NCBI RefSeq assembly: GCF_003390845.1
Contig: NZ_QMEK01000004.1
Coordinates: 62,001 to 126,000 of the forward strand
Reading direction: 5' to 3'
Length of the DNA: 64,000 nucleotides
Source of the DNA: Tropicimonas sp. IMCC34043
Lineage (GTDB): Bacteria; Pseudomonadota; Alphaproteobacteria; Rhodobacterales; Rhodobacteraceae
Shown here piece by piece: positions 9,954 through 19,311 of this stretch. The notes below the pieces were generated by a model. The model made no database searches and was not told the DNA's origin. It saw only the letters and a list, made by a program, of their open reading frames with translations. Position 1 is the first letter of the stretch. Every line of letters starts with the position of its first letter. Position numbers and translations under genes: made by a program.

Positions 9954-10336
9954 AGGGTGCGGCTTGGAACAGACCGCCCCCGGCTGATCCCCGGCACTAT
10001 CGCCTGACGACTGACGCTCGGCTTTGCGGACATTCTTTTGCGCTCGGTAACAGACCCGCCCGGAAACTGAAGATTGCCGCATGAACTCCATGGATGCGCC
10101 CCGCTGGGAATGAGGGATTACTCCGAGCCCGCGCAGCGTGATTGCGTCGCCGGAAGGCAACGATGGACGCGATGATTCTCGTAGTGCGATTTACGGTCGT
10201 GACATTCGGCAACGGATGCTGAGACTCTGATACGAAGCGGTGGAATAGCCGCCAGAGCGTGCCGGAGACGACCGGCCGGGACCGGACACATGGCGACGCC
10301 ACCCGTCGCGGTCAGGTCGGAAGATGCGGAAACACG
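9954..10336. other. Non-coding or degenerate stretch upstream of the Mla operon
   Basis: The 383 bases between the transposase relic and mlaE. Open frames here have no recognisable protein pattern, and the composition is slightly less GC-rich than the flanks. The 180 bases on the other side of the relic (9597-9776) are equally uninformative. The whole interval 9597-10336 is probably insertion debris, a common outcome downstream of a tRNA gene. Confidence 0.4.
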
Positions 10337-11434
10337 ATGCCTGCGACCTCCACGCCATCACACTCCCTGACCGTCGCGACCGAGGCCGAGGCGCTGGTCC
10401 TTGCGGGTGCGCTGACTGTGTGGACCATCGACAAGCTGCCCGCCGTTTCCGACCGCCAGACCCGTGTCGAGCTTTCAGGGGTCGATCTGCTGGATACCGC
10501 CGGGGCCTGGTATCTTGCCTGTCAGCGACAGGCAGGGGCAGAGCTGCAAGGTCTGGCAGAGGCGCAGGCTCGTTTGGTCGACGTGGTTGCCGCGGCACTT
10601 CCGGTACCGGAACCGGCTCCCCTCGTCGCCGCCGGTCTGAGGGCCTTTCTGGATCGAACCGGGCGGAACGTGGTCGACATATTCCGCAATCTGGCGGAAC
10701 TGGCCGAATATGTCGGGCGCTTCATTGCCTCGATTGTGCGTGCCTTGCGCCACCCTTCGGAATTCAGCCTGACATCGCTTGTGCATCACTGCGAGGAAAC
10801 CGGGATCAAGGCCCTGCCGGTCGTGACGCTGATGGCATTTCTGATCGGCATCGTGCTGGCATTTCAGGGCGCTGCACAACTGCGCAGCTTCGGGGCCGAG
10901 ATATTCGTCGTCGATCTGATCTCGATCTCGATCCTGCGCGAACTTGGCATCCTGTTGACGGCGATCGTGGTTGCGGGGCGCACCGCCTCGGCGCTGACCG
11001 CGTCGATCGGCGCGATGAAGATGCAGGAAGAGATCGACGCCATGCGAACTCTCGGGCTCGACCCGGACATGGTGCTGATCCTGCCGAGGGTTCTGGCGCT
11101 GGTGCTGATGCTGCCGGTGCTTGGGCTGATTGCCGATGTTGCCGGTCTGGTTGGCGGGGCGCTGATGTCCTGGGTCGAACTCGGGATCTCGCCGGCGATG
11201 TTCACCACGCGTCTCGTTGCCGAAACCAGCGTCGACAACGTGATCGTCGGGCTGTCGAAGGCGCCGGTCTTTGCGGTCGTCATCGGCATCATCGGCTGCC
11301 GTGCCGGGATGCAGGTGCAAAACGATGCGGAATCGCTGGGGACGATGACCTCCAGTTCTGTCGTGCAGGCGATTTTTGCAGTGATTGTCATCGACGCACT
11401 GTTTTCGATCTTCTTCGCCGAGGTCGGGCTGTGA
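10337..11434 (+). CDS. mlaE: MlaE-type lipid ABC transporter permease with N-terminal STAS domain
   Basis: The 365-residue inner-membrane permease of an MCE/Mla lipid transport system that moves phospholipids between inner and outer membranes. Residues about 1-95 resemble a STAS domain (TRVELSGVDLLDTAGAWYLA), which in E. coli Mla is a separate protein, MlaB. Residues about 110-365 are the permease, with five or six helices and the family signatures ELGILLTAIVVAGR, AMKMQEEIDAMRTLG and GCRAGM. The ATG at 10337 is used; the frame is open 26 codons further upstream without coding character. It overlaps the ATPase gene by 4 bases. Confidence 0.93.
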   Translation: MPATSTPSHSLTVATEAEALVLAGALTVWTIDKLPAVSDRQTRVELSGVDLLDTAGAWYLACQRQAGAELQGLAEAQARLVDVVAAALPVPEPAPLVAAGLRAFLDRTGRNVVDIFRNLAELAEYVGRFIASIVRALRHPSEFSLTSLVHHCEETGIKALPVVTLMAFLIGIVLAFQGAAQLRSFGAEIFVVDLISISILRELGILLTAIVVAGRTASALTASIGAMKMQEEIDAMRTLGLDPDMVLILPRVLALVLMLPVLGLIADVAGLVGGALMSWVELGISPAMFTTRLVAETSVDNVIVGLSKAPVFAVVIGIIGCRAGMQVQNDAESLGTMTSSSVVQAIFAVIVIDALFSIFFAEVGL

Positions 11435-12231
11435 CCGGCGGCACGGCCAGCGGGCCCGCCGACAACGTGATCGAGGTGCGCGGTCTGATCACCCGCTTTG
11501 GCACCCACACTGTGCATGACGGGCTCGATCTCGATGTGCGGCGGGGCGAGATCCTGGGGATTGTCGGCGGCTCGGGCACTGGAAAGTCGGTCTTGCTGCG
11601 CGCCATCGTCGGGCTGCTGCAGCCGCAGGGCGGCACCATACGGGTCTTTGGCAAGACCGTTGGGGATCTGTCCGTCGATGACCGCCAGATGCTGGAACGG
11701 CGCTGGGGCGTGATGTTTCAGGACGGCGCGCTTTTTTCGGCGCTGACCGTCTGCGAGAACGTCGAGGTGCCGCTGCGCGTCGTTCCAGACCTTGGCGACG
11801 CCTTGCGGGTGGCGCTGGCGCGGCTGAAGATCTCGATGGCGGGGCTGCCGTGGACGGCCAACGACAAATACCCCTCGGACCTTTCGGGCGGGATGCGCAA
11901 ACGCGCAGGGCTTGCCCGGGCGCTCGCGCTCGACCCCGAAATCGTGTTTCTCGACGAGCCGACGGCCGGGCTCGACCCGATCGGGGCCGATGCCTTTGAC
12001 CGGCTGATTGTCGAACTGCGCGATTCGCTCGAACTGACTGTTGTTCTGGTTACCCACGATCTGGACACGCTGCACGCCTGCTGCGACCGGATCGCAGTAC
12101 TGGCCGAGAAAAAGGTACTGACGACGGGGACCATGGCGGACATGATGCAGGTCGATCACCCCTGGGTGCACGAATACTTCCATGGCCCGCGTGCCCACGC
12201 CGCAATGCAAAGCGGACGACGGAAGGAATAG
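11431..12231 (+). CDS. mlaF: MlaF-type lipid ABC transporter ATPase
   Basis: The 266-residue ATPase of the Mla complex. Walker A is VGGSGTGKSVLLR, the signature is LSGGMRKRAGLARA (the GGMRKR form typical of MlaF/Mkl), Walker B is IVFLDEPTAGLDP, and the H-loop is LVTHDLDTL. The start is the GTG at 11431, which overlaps the mlaE stop as GTGA, so translation is coupled. The stop lies 3 bases before mlaD. Confidence 0.94.
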   Translation: MTGGTASGPADNVIEVRGLITRFGTHTVHDGLDLDVRRGEILGIVGGSGTGKSVLLRAIVGLLQPQGGTIRVFGKTVGDLSVDDRQMLERRWGVMFQDGALFSALTVCENVEVPLRVVPDLGDALRVALARLKISMAGLPWTANDKYPSDLSGGMRKRAGLARALALDPEIVFLDEPTAGLDPIGADAFDRLIVELRDSLELTVVLVTHDLDTLHACCDRIAVLAEKKVLTTGTMADMMQVDHPWVHEYFHGPRAHAAMQSGRRKE

Positions 12232-12234
12232 CCG

Positions 12235-13536
12235 ATGGAAACCAAAGCCAACTACGTGCTGGTCGGTGCCTTCACCGTCGCGGGGTTTCTTGGCATCCTG
12301 ATGTTCATCGTCTGGTTCGCCAAGATCCAGATCGACCGCCAGTTCGACTATTACGACATCTTCTTCGCCGATGTGACCGGGCTCAGCGTCTCTTCGGATG
12401 TGCGATTTGCCGGGCTTTCCGTTGGCAAGGTGATCGCCATGGAGCTTTCCGACAGCGGCGATGGCACGGTCCGGGTGCGGATCGAGATCGCCGAAGATAC
12501 CCCGATCCGCGCCGATTCCGTCGCCTCGCTGGAACCGCAGGGGGTGACGGGGGTGAACAACGTGTCGATCTCGGCCGGCAGCCCCTCGTCGCCGATGCTG
12601 CGCGACGTCGGCGACAATGGCACGCCGGTGATCAAGTCGGGGCTTTCGATGCTGCAGGCGCTCAGCGATCAGGGTCCGAAGATGATCGAGCGGCTTGCCG
12701 ATGTCGCCCGGCAACTGACTGAACTGTTGGGCGAGGCAAACCAGACCCGGGTGAGCAACATTCTCGACAACGTCGAGGAGTCGACCGGCAATCTCGACAA
12801 GGCGCTTTCCAACGTCTCGCACGCGACCGATTCCATCGCCACGGCCGCCGACGCAATCGCCGATTTCGGCTCGCAACTGACCGGCCTTGGCGATGCGGCA
12901 CGGAACACGCTGACCACCGCGGACACCACGCTGAATGCCTTCACCCGGACCGCCGGAGAGGCCGAGGACTTCCTCAAGGCGGGCACCGAAACCGTGACCG
13001 GGGTCGGGGACTATGTCGCCGGCGATCTCAAGTCGCTGACCGGCCATGTCGACGAGACGGCCCAGACGCTGCGCGATGCGGTCCCGGGCCTTGCCGATCA
13101 GATGCAGGCCAGCCTTGGCAAGCTCGATGACACGCTTGATCTGGGGCAGGGCGCGCTGGACTCGGCCGACCGTGCCTTTGACGGGATTGCCGGTGTGATC
13201 GACACCGATGTGGGTCCGGTGGTCGGCGACCTGCGCCAGGCGCTTCAGACCTTCGACAGCACACTCGGCAAGGTTTCGGGCGATCTGCCCGAGATCACCG
13301 GAATGCTGAAGGATGCCGCTGACTCGGCCAGCGCCGCCTTCGCCAGCCTGCGCACGATGGTCGAGGGGGCGAACGCGCCCGTTCAGGTCTTTGCCCGCGA
13401 TGGCCTGCCACAGATCACGCGGGCGGCCTTCGACATGCGGGGGCTGATCGACAATGTGAACCAGCTTGTGTCGGCGCTGCGCCGCAACCCGTCACAACTG
13501 ATCTCGGGGCCCAAAGAGCCCGATTTTCGCCGCTGA
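12235..13536 (+). CDS. mlaD: MlaD-type MCE-domain protein
   Basis: The 433-residue periplasmic substrate-binding component, anchored to the inner membrane by one helix (about residues 7-30: YVLVGAFTVAGFLGILMFIVWF). The MCE domain follows at about residues 38-120, with FFADVTGLSVSSDVRFAGL and GVTGVNNVSI. The rest is a long, Asp/Ala/Leu-rich helical region with heptad-like spacing, as expected for a needle or coiled-coil tail that shields lipid across the periplasm. It is far longer than E. coli MlaD (about 180 residues). SD GGAAGGA precedes the ATG. Confidence 0.92.
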   Translation: METKANYVLVGAFTVAGFLGILMFIVWFAKIQIDRQFDYYDIFFADVTGLSVSSDVRFAGLSVGKVIAMELSDSGDGTVRVRIEIAEDTPIRADSVASLEPQGVTGVNNVSISAGSPSSPMLRDVGDNGTPVIKSGLSMLQALSDQGPKMIERLADVARQLTELLGEANQTRVSNILDNVEESTGNLDKALSNVSHATDSIATAADAIADFGSQLTGLGDAARNTLTTADTTLNAFTRTAGEAEDFLKAGTETVTGVGDYVAGDLKSLTGHVDETAQTLRDAVPGLADQMQASLGKLDDTLDLGQGALDSADRAFDGIAGVIDTDVGPVVGDLRQALQTFDSTLGKVSGDLPEITGMLKDAADSASAAFASLRTMVEGANAPVQVFARDGLPQITRAAFDMRGLIDNVNQLVSALRRNPSQLISGPKEPDFRR

Positions 13537-13548
13537 GGAGCCCGCGAC

Positions 13549-14199
13549 ATGCGCCTGAACATGACCGTCCTGACCGTCCTTCTCGGCTTTTCGCTTTCGG
13601 GCTGCGGCGCGCTTTCGGTGCTGCAGGGAGAGCCGAACCGCGATGTCTATGAGCTGCTGCTGCAGAACGATACGCCGTTGCGCTGCGGGCGCGGCCGGAT
13701 CGCCGATCTGGTGGTCGAGACGCCAAAGACCCGCAGCACGCTCGACAGCGATCGCATCATGGTCCGCCCCTCGACCCTGCAGGTCGCCTATCTGCCCGAT
13801 GCGCGCTGGGGCGATACGGTCCCGACCACGCTGCAAACCCTGCTGATCCGCAGCTTCAGCCGATATGACATCTTCAGCCACGTCGGCAGCGCGCCGCTTG
13901 GGCTGTCTGCGGACTATGCCCTGATCAGCACCATCAACGACTTCAACGCCGACGCCTATGGCGAGGCGCCGCAGGTCCGCCTGTCGGTCGACGCGCAGAT
14001 GGTCCGCGAAAGCGATGCCAGGGTGGTGGCGCGGGGCAGGTTCGAGGCCAGCCGGACCGCCCCGAGCACAAAGGCCCCGGATCTGGCAAGTGCCTTCGAT
14101 CTGGCCGCACAGGACCTGGTAGGCCAGATGACCGGCTGGGGGCTTGGAGCGCTCGGCGTCGCAAAGACGTCTTGCACCCCGGTGTCGGGCCAACGGTGA
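13549..14199 (+). CDS. ABC-type transport auxiliary lipoprotein (PqiC/MCE-associated)
   Basis: A 216-residue predicted outer-membrane lipoprotein. The lipobox is SLSGC with the modified cysteine at residue 19. The mature part carries the auxiliary-lipoprotein pattern: the sheet region IMVRPSTLQVAYLPDARWGD, which is the family's hallmark, then LIRSFSRYDIF and ADYALISTINDF. Such proteins are thought to be the outer-membrane end of MCE tunnels. It is the last gene of the operon, 12 bases after mlaD. No mlaC or mlaA homologue lies in the window. Confidence 0.88.
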   Translation: MRLNMTVLTVLLGFSLSGCGALSVLQGEPNRDVYELLLQNDTPLRCGRGRIADLVVETPKTRSTLDSDRIMVRPSTLQVAYLPDARWGDTVPTTLQTLLIRSFSRYDIFSHVGSAPLGLSADYALISTINDFNADAYGEAPQVRLSVDAQMVRESDARVVARGRFEASRTAPSTKAPDLASAFDLAAQDLVGQMTGWGLGALGVAKTSCTPVSGQR

Positions 14200-14550
14200 C
14201 AAAGACGCCGCCCGATCCTTGCAGGGCCTGTTGTGCGCCACCGGCATCAAGGGTCGGCCGCCGCGTTCCGGCAAGGCAATCCTGATGCCGCGGAGTTCGG
14301 GGCCAACATTGTCCCGGAAAGACCTGCCGCGCATAAAACCGGCATCGGCCCGGCACAGCGAGACCGGTGTCCTGGTTGGCGTGCAATGACGGCCCCTTGC
14401 CAAAGTGCACGTCTGGTGGTTTTTATGTAGCTATCCGTCGTTGCGGGACTTTGCTGCGGCCCCGTCCTCAGGTTCATCGGAACCGAACCGGGGACGTCGC
14501 TTCGGAAAAGGCAGCCTCTCATCATCACAGACCCGGACCCCTGACACGGC
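14200..14550. other. Intergenic region before trkH
   Basis: 351 bases after the Mla lipoprotein gene. No gene, RNA or clear terminator was seen. AT-richer patches near 14410-14435 (GGTTTTTATGTAGC) may hold a trkH promoter, but no convincing -35/-10 pair was found. Confidence 0.4.
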
Positions 14551-15969
14551 ATGAACTTCGTCATCTTCGTCAATGGGCTTCTGTTGCTGGGAATGGGCGC
14601 ATTGATGGGCCTGACCGCGCTTGCGTTTTCCGCAACCCGGGGCATCTTCCTTGAAGCGGCGATCATTTTGCTGTTCACCGGGGGCTGCCTGTGCCTTGCC
14701 TCGGGCGCACATATGGAGCGCTTGCACCGGCTTCATTCCTTCATCCTGACCAGCAGTGCATGGGTCGTCGCGGCCTCTGCGGGCGCACTTCCGCTTTGGC
14801 TGTGGAGATTGTCCCCGACGGATGCGTTTTTCGAGGCCATGTCGGGCATCACGACCACCGGTTCGACCGTCATCACCGGGCTCGACGGGATTGAACCCGG
14901 CATCCTGATGTGGCGCGCGATCCTGCAGTGGATCGGCGGCGTCGGATTCATCATCGTCGGCATCGCCATCCTTCCGATCATGCGGGTGGGCGGCATGCAG
15001 CTGTTCCAGACCGAAAGCTCGGAGCGTGGCGAGAAGGCGTTTGCCAGCGCGGCGCATTTTGCGTCGGCCACGATCTGGGTCTACCTCGGCATCACCGGAC
15101 TGTGCATCCTTGCCTATGCCGCCGGCGGCATGACCGAGTTCGAGGCGATCACGCATGCTTTCGCGACGGTCTCGACGGGAGGATATTCGACCTCTGACGC
15201 CTCCTTCGGGCATTTCGACAGCGCCTATCTGCAGTGGATGGGCACCGTCTTCATGCTGGCCGGGGCGCTGCCCTTTGCCTGGTATATCCGGGTGTTGCAC
15301 CGTCGCGTGATCCGAAGCGAGCAGGTTCAGGGACTGGTTTCCATGCTGGTCGTCGTGGTCCTCCTGCTCACGGCCTGGCGCGTGCTGTCAGGCGGCCAAC
15401 CGATCCTGGAAAGCCTGCGGCTTGTCGCCTTCAACGTGGTGTCGGTTGTCACCACAACCGGTTTTGCGACCGCCGACTACACCACTTGGGGCCCGGTTGC
15501 CGCCGTCGCCTTCTTTCTACTGACCTTCATCGGCGGCTGCACCGGATCGACCGCGGGCGGCGCCAAGATGATGCGCTGGATCGTCTGCATCCGAAGTGTG
15601 AACGCCCAGATGAAGCGCGTCGGCTATCCCAGCGGGGTTTTTACCCCCAGGTACGAGAAACGGGCCATCGAACCGGATGTCGAAAGCGGGGTCACGACCT
15701 TCTTCGTTCTGTATTCTGCGACGATCTTCGCGATCGTGGTCGTTCTCGATCTCTATGGCCTCGACTTCTCGACCTCGATCAGCGGCGCGGTGACGGCGGT
15801 TGCCAACGTCGGACCGGGGATCGGCGACATCATCGGACCGGCCGGGAACTTTGCGCCGCTGCCGGACGGGGCGAAGTGGACGCTGGCCTTCGGCATGTAC
15901 GCCGGCAGGCTCGAGATGCTGACGGTCTATGTTCTGTTCATGCCGAGGTTCTGGGCCGCGCTGAGCTGA
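14551..15969 (+). CDS. trkH: TrkH-family potassium transporter subunit
   Basis: A 472-residue inner-membrane K+ uptake channel subunit that normally works with cytoplasmic TrkA. It shows the four M1-P-M2 repeats typical of the family. Filter-like loops are seen at SGITTTGSTVITG, ATVSTGGYST, VVTTTGFATADY and ANVGPGIGDI, and GGCTGSTAGGAKMMR is the conserved stretch just after the third pore helix. It stands alone, with no trkA adjacent. The C-terminus AGRLEMLTVYVLFMPRFW is characteristic. Confidence 0.95.
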   Translation: MNFVIFVNGLLLLGMGALMGLTALAFSATRGIFLEAAIILLFTGGCLCLASGAHMERLHRLHSFILTSSAWVVAASAGALPLWLWRLSPTDAFFEAMSGITTTGSTVITGLDGIEPGILMWRAILQWIGGVGFIIVGIAILPIMRVGGMQLFQTESSERGEKAFASAAHFASATIWVYLGITGLCILAYAAGGMTEFEAITHAFATVSTGGYSTSDASFGHFDSAYLQWMGTVFMLAGALPFAWYIRVLHRRVIRSEQVQGLVSMLVVVVLLLTAWRVLSGGQPILESLRLVAFNVVSVVTTTGFATADYTTWGPVAAVAFFLLTFIGGCTGSTAGGAKMMRWIVCIRSVNAQMKRVGYPSGVFTPRYEKRAIEPDVESGVTTFFVLYSATIFAIVVVLDLYGLDFSTSISGAVTAVANVGPGIGDIIGPAGNFAPLPDGAKWTLAFGMYAGRLEMLTVYVLFMPRFWAALS

Positions 15970-16014
15970 TACGGTTTGCGACGGCGCATGCGGGCCCTTC
16001 CTGCGGAAGAAGGA

Positions 16015-16929
16015 TCAGGCGGCGGGGAAATCCGACGCGATCCGCCGCAGCTCTTCGCGGTCCGTCACGGGGAACCGCGCCACGTACCGCGTCTTGAACC
16101 CGACCCGGCCGCGGCGGATGCCGAAATTCTCGCCATGGTTGACGATGTAGGTCACCGCCTGTTGGCGCAGCGGGGCAAGGGGGCGGCCTGCGAGCGCGGC
16201 AAGATAGGGGAACATGCGATGTTCATGGGAGGTGAGCGTCGCCAGCCATGCGGCGTCGCAGACACCTTGCGAGAAATCGACCCGGAAGGCCGCGCAACTG
16301 CCGCACATCTTCCAGAACGGCTTGCGCCCCGGCGCCAGCACAGTTTGCGGAGCGCATAGGCCATAGGCGCCGCTTTGGGCATCGCGCACCAGACCCTGGG
16401 TGACGAGATAGCCATTCGGGTCGGCGCGTGTCACCATTTCCTTCACCGCGTTACGGTTCAGCAGGTCGTCGGCGTCGAAGGGCATGGCATAGCCGCCCTC
16501 CGGGCATAAATCCGGCAGGAAGCGGCTGAGCGTGCCGAGCTTGGCCCATTTGTCATTGCCGCTGAAGGCACGGGTGAAGCGCAGGAACCGGACCTGATCG
16601 TCGAACGCAATGCCGTCCGGCCGGGTCTGGCCGCAGATCAGCGCCCTCCAGCGCGGACTGGTCTGCCCGCGGAAACTGGCGATGGTGTCGGCAAGTCGGC
16701 GTTCGACGTCAGCCCAGTTGCCGACGTGATGGCTGCCAACCAGCGGGATCAGGAACACCACCACCGGATCCTTCGGCGGTGCCGGGCGTGGCTGAAGACG
16801 GGTCTGCAGGGCGGCGGTTTCCGATGCCTGCAGGCGCATGTGCTCGAGGCACCACTGCGGGCCGAGCGTCGCCGCGGCAAGCCGGATCAGCACGCGGCGG
16901 GATTTTGGTGTTGCGGGTACCTGGGCCAT
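16015..16929 (-). CDS. Putative glycosyltransferase-like protein (GT-A fold)
   Basis: 304 residues, cytoplasmic, probably transferring a sugar or related group. The middle resembles family-2 glycosyltransferases: FLIPLVGSHHVGNW near residue 59, then the likely metal/nucleotide motif MPFDADDLLNR near residue 149 with an Asp-x-Asp-Asp arrangement. The C-terminal part is not familiar. It lies 4 bases after the DUF2244 gene and probably shares its transcript. Substrate and pathway cannot be inferred. Confidence 0.65.
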   Translation of the reverse strand: MAQVPATPKSRRVLIRLAAATLGPQWCLEHMRLQASETAALQTRLQPRPAPPKDPVVVFLIPLVGSHHVGNWADVERRLADTIASFRGQTSPRWRALICGQTRPDGIAFDDQVRFLRFTRAFSGNDKWAKLGTLSRFLPDLCPEGGYAMPFDADDLLNRNAVKEMVTRADPNGYLVTQGLVRDAQSGAYGLCAPQTVLAPGRKPFWKMCGSCAAFRVDFSQGVCDAAWLATLTSHEHRMFPYLAALAGRPLAPLRQQAVTYIVNHGENFGIRRGRVGFKTRYVARFPVTDREELRRIASDFPAA

Positions 16930-16933
16930 GTCT

Positions 16934-17467
16934 CTATCCCCTCAGAGGAAGGTATCGGGACAGATCGCGGAAAAGGTCAAGGCGTTCGTCGTCCGACAGG
17001 AAGGCGCCGATCTCGACCTCGCGGCCGGCGCCGCGCAGGGTGACATAATCCGCGACCGGCCCGCCGTGCGGATGCAGCCGCACCTCGACCCAATGGGGAT
17101 TGGCCTCCCACCGGCGCGGTGGTTTCAACCGCTGGTGACGATCGAGCCGCACGTGGTCGGACCAGATCCTCAGCACCTCGACGATCTCGCCATCGCGATA
17201 GCTGCGCATGAGGAAGTAGTAGAGCAGCCCGAGCGTTCCCATCACGAAGGGCAGCAGCCCCCAGAGCACCGGCGAGCCAAGGGCCGGAGCAAGCGGGACC
17301 AGCAGCAGGACGAACGTGGTGCCGATGAACCAGACGAAGCCGCGTTTGGGCAGCGAGCGATGCGGCCAAACGTGCAGCTCGGCCCAGGGCGCGGCACCCG
17401 CCCGATGCGAAAAGGCCCCGGTTTGCACCGGGGCCCCTTCTGGTCTGATTACCCAGTCCACAGGCAT
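16934..17467 (-). CDS. DUF2244 family membrane protein
   Basis: A 177-residue protein if started at the ATG at 17467, one base after the ctaD stop. The family core begins at AELHVWPHRSLPKRGFVWF, continues through two transmembrane helices (about residues 48-90), and ends in a cytoplasmic domain with WVEVRLHPHGGPVADYVTL and EIGAFLSDDER. The N-terminal 28 residues before the core look longer than usual, and their coding DNA contains the hairpin terminator at 17410-17435. An alternative GTG start at 17428, inside that hairpin loop, would give a 164-residue protein. The function of the family is unknown; members are often near respiratory oxidase genes. Confidence 0.8.
   Translation of the reverse strand: MPVDWVIRPEGAPVQTGAFSHRAGAAPWAELHVWPHRSLPKRGFVWFIGTTFVLLLVPLAPALGSPVLWGLLPFVMGTLGLLYYFLMRSYRDGEIVEVLRIWSDHVRLDRHQRLKPPRRWEANPHWVEVRLHPHGGPVADYVTLRGAGREVEIGAFLSDDERLDLFRDLSRYLPLRG
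17410..17435 (-). terminator. Rho-independent terminator after ctaD
   Basis: On the minus strand, GGCCCCGG (17435-17428), loop TGCAAA, and CCGGGGCC (17421-17414) are followed by TTTTCGC. An 8-bp GC stem plus TTTT is a canonical terminator, placed 34 bases after the ctaD stop codon. It overlaps the first codons of the DUF2244 gene. Confidence 0.75.
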
Positions 17468-17468
17468 G

Positions 17469-19154
17469 TCAGTGGGCGTGGTCCCCGCTGTGGCCATGGT
17501 CCCAGTCGCTCTGCTTCGGCAGCGTCTCGAACGTGTGTTCGGGCGGCGGGCAGGGCAGGGTCCATTCCAGCGTGTCGGCCCAGGGGTTCCAGTAGTTGTT
17601 CTCGGTGATCCGCTTGCCGTGGCGGAGCGTGTAATAGACGATGCCGAAGAACAGCAGGAACGAGGCAAAGGACAACATGGCGCCAAGCGAGCTGACGTAG
17701 TTCCAGGTCGCGAAGGCCTCGGGATAGTCGACATACCGGCGTGGCATGCCCTGACGGCCAAGGAAGTGCTGCGGGAAGAAGGTCAGGTTCACGCCGATGA
17801 AGAACAGCCAGAAGTGCAGCTTGCCGAGCGCTTCGGGATATTGCCGCCCCGACATCTTGCCGATCCAGAAATAGATCCCGGCAAAGATGGTGAACGCCGC
17901 GCCCATCGACATGGTGTAGTGGAAGTGCGCCACCACGTAATAGGTGTCGTGATAGGCCCGGTCGACGGCCGCCTGAGACAGCACGACGCCGGTCACGCCG
18001 CCCACCGTGAACAGCAGCAGGAAGCCCATGGCAAACAGCATCGGCGTCTTGAACTCGATCGAGCCGCCCCACATCGTGGCGATCCAGCTGAAGATCTTGA
18101 TGCCCGTGGGCACCGCGATCACCATGGTCGCCAGCATGAAATAGCTCTGTTGCGACAGAGACAGGCCCACGGTGTACATGTGGTGCGCCCAGACGACAAA
18201 GCCCAGAACCCCGATTGCGACCATCGCATAGACCATCGGCAGGTAACCGAAGATCGGCTTGCGCGAGAAGGTGGCGATCACCTGGCTTGCGATGCCGAAT
18301 CCGGGCACGATCACGATGTAGACCTCGGGATGGCCGAAGAACCACAGGATGTGCTGGTAGAGGATCGGATCGCCGCCGCCCGCGGGATTGAAGAAGGTGG
18401 TGCCGAAGTTGCGGTCGGTCAGCAGCATGGTGATCGCACCGGCCAGAACCGGCAGCGCCAGCAGGATCAGCCAGGCGGTCACGAAGATCGACCAGGCAAA
18501 CAGCGGCACCTTGTGCATCGTCATGCCCGGCGCGCGCATGTTCAGGAAGGTGGTAATCATGTTGATCGCGCCGAGAATGGAGCTTGCCCCCGACAGGTGC
18601 ACGGCGAAGATCGCCAGATCCATCGAATAGCCGCCCTCGTTGACGCTGAGCGGCGGATAAAGCACCCAGCCCACGCCAGACCCGAGCTGGCCGTTGCCGC
18701 CCGGGCTGAACACCGAGGCGACGGCAAGCGAGGAGCCCGCGACATAAAGCCAGAAGCTGAGGTTGTTCATCCGCGGGAACGCCATGTCAGGCGCCCCGAT
18801 CTGCAGCGGCATGAAATAGTTCCCAAAGCCGCCGAACAGCGCCGGGATGACCACGAAGAACATCATCAGGATGCCGTGGCCGGTGATGAGCACGTTCCAC
18901 AGATGCCCGTTCGGGGTGCAGCCGTCGGTGCTGGAGGCGAACAGCCGGAAGCCTTCGGCGCACATGTGCTGCACGCCGGGGGTCATCAGCTCGATCCGCA
19001 TCAGAACGGTAAAGAAAACCGCAACGAAGCCAAGCGCGGCCGAGACGATCAGGTAGAGTATCCCGATGTCCTTGTGGTTGGTGGACATGAACCAGCGGGT
19101 AAAGAACCCTCGCTCGTCCTTGTGCTCATGCCCATGGATGGCTGCATCGGCCAT
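17469..19154 (-). CDS. ctaD: Cytochrome c oxidase subunit I (aa3 type)
   Basis: The 561-residue catalytic subunit of the aa3-type terminal oxidase, with twelve transmembrane helices. It carries haem a and the haem a3-CuB centre. Visible signatures are the low-spin haem ligand in [10 protein letters not shown], the CuB ligand and cross-linked tyrosine in [17 protein letters not shown], the next CuB histidines in WAHHMYTVG, the K-pathway helix around that region, and the a3/a ligands in [11 protein letters not shown]. The ribosome site GGGAGG lies 8 bases before the ATG. The gene stands apart from other oxidase genes (no subunit II or III here), as in several Rhodobacterales. Confidence 0.98.
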   Translation of the reverse strand: MADAAIHGHEHKDERGFFTRWFMSTNHKDIGILYLIVSAALGFVAVFFTVLMRIELMTPGVQHMCAEGFRLFASSTDGCTPNGHLWNVLITGHGILMMFFVVIPALFGGFGNYFMPLQIGAPDMAFPRMNNLSFWLYVAGSSLAVASVFSPGGNGQLGSGVGWVLYPPLSVNEGGYSMDLAIFAVHLSGASSILGAINMITTFLNMRAPGMTMHKVPLFAWSIFVTAWLILLALPVLAGAITMLLTDRNFGTTFFNPAGGGDPILYQHILWFFGHPEVYIVIVPGFGIASQVIATFSRKPIFGYLPMVYAMVAIGVLGFVVWAHHMYTVGLSLSQQSYFMLATMVIAVPTGIKIFSWIATMWGGSIEFKTPMLFAMGFLLLFTVGGVTGVVLSQAAVDRAYHDTYYVVAHFHYTMSMGAAFTIFAGIYFWIGKMSGRQYPEALGKLHFWLFFIGVNLTFFPQHFLGRQGMPRRYVDYPEAFATWNYVSSLGAMLSFASFLLFFGIVYYTLRHGKRITENNYWNPWADTLEWTLPCPPPEHTFETLPKQSDWDHGHSGDHAH

Positions 19155-19311
19155 ACGAATCCTCCCGGAGAGATTGTCCTGTCTGGCGGCATGTCGCTGC
19201 TGTCGGCATACCGTCGCGTCCAGAAGTCACCGTATTGTGTTGCCGCGCACCGGGCAACATTCAATCCCGGGCCAAAAGGGAAAATCGCGGGCCCCTTGGT
19301 CGGTCGCTGGC

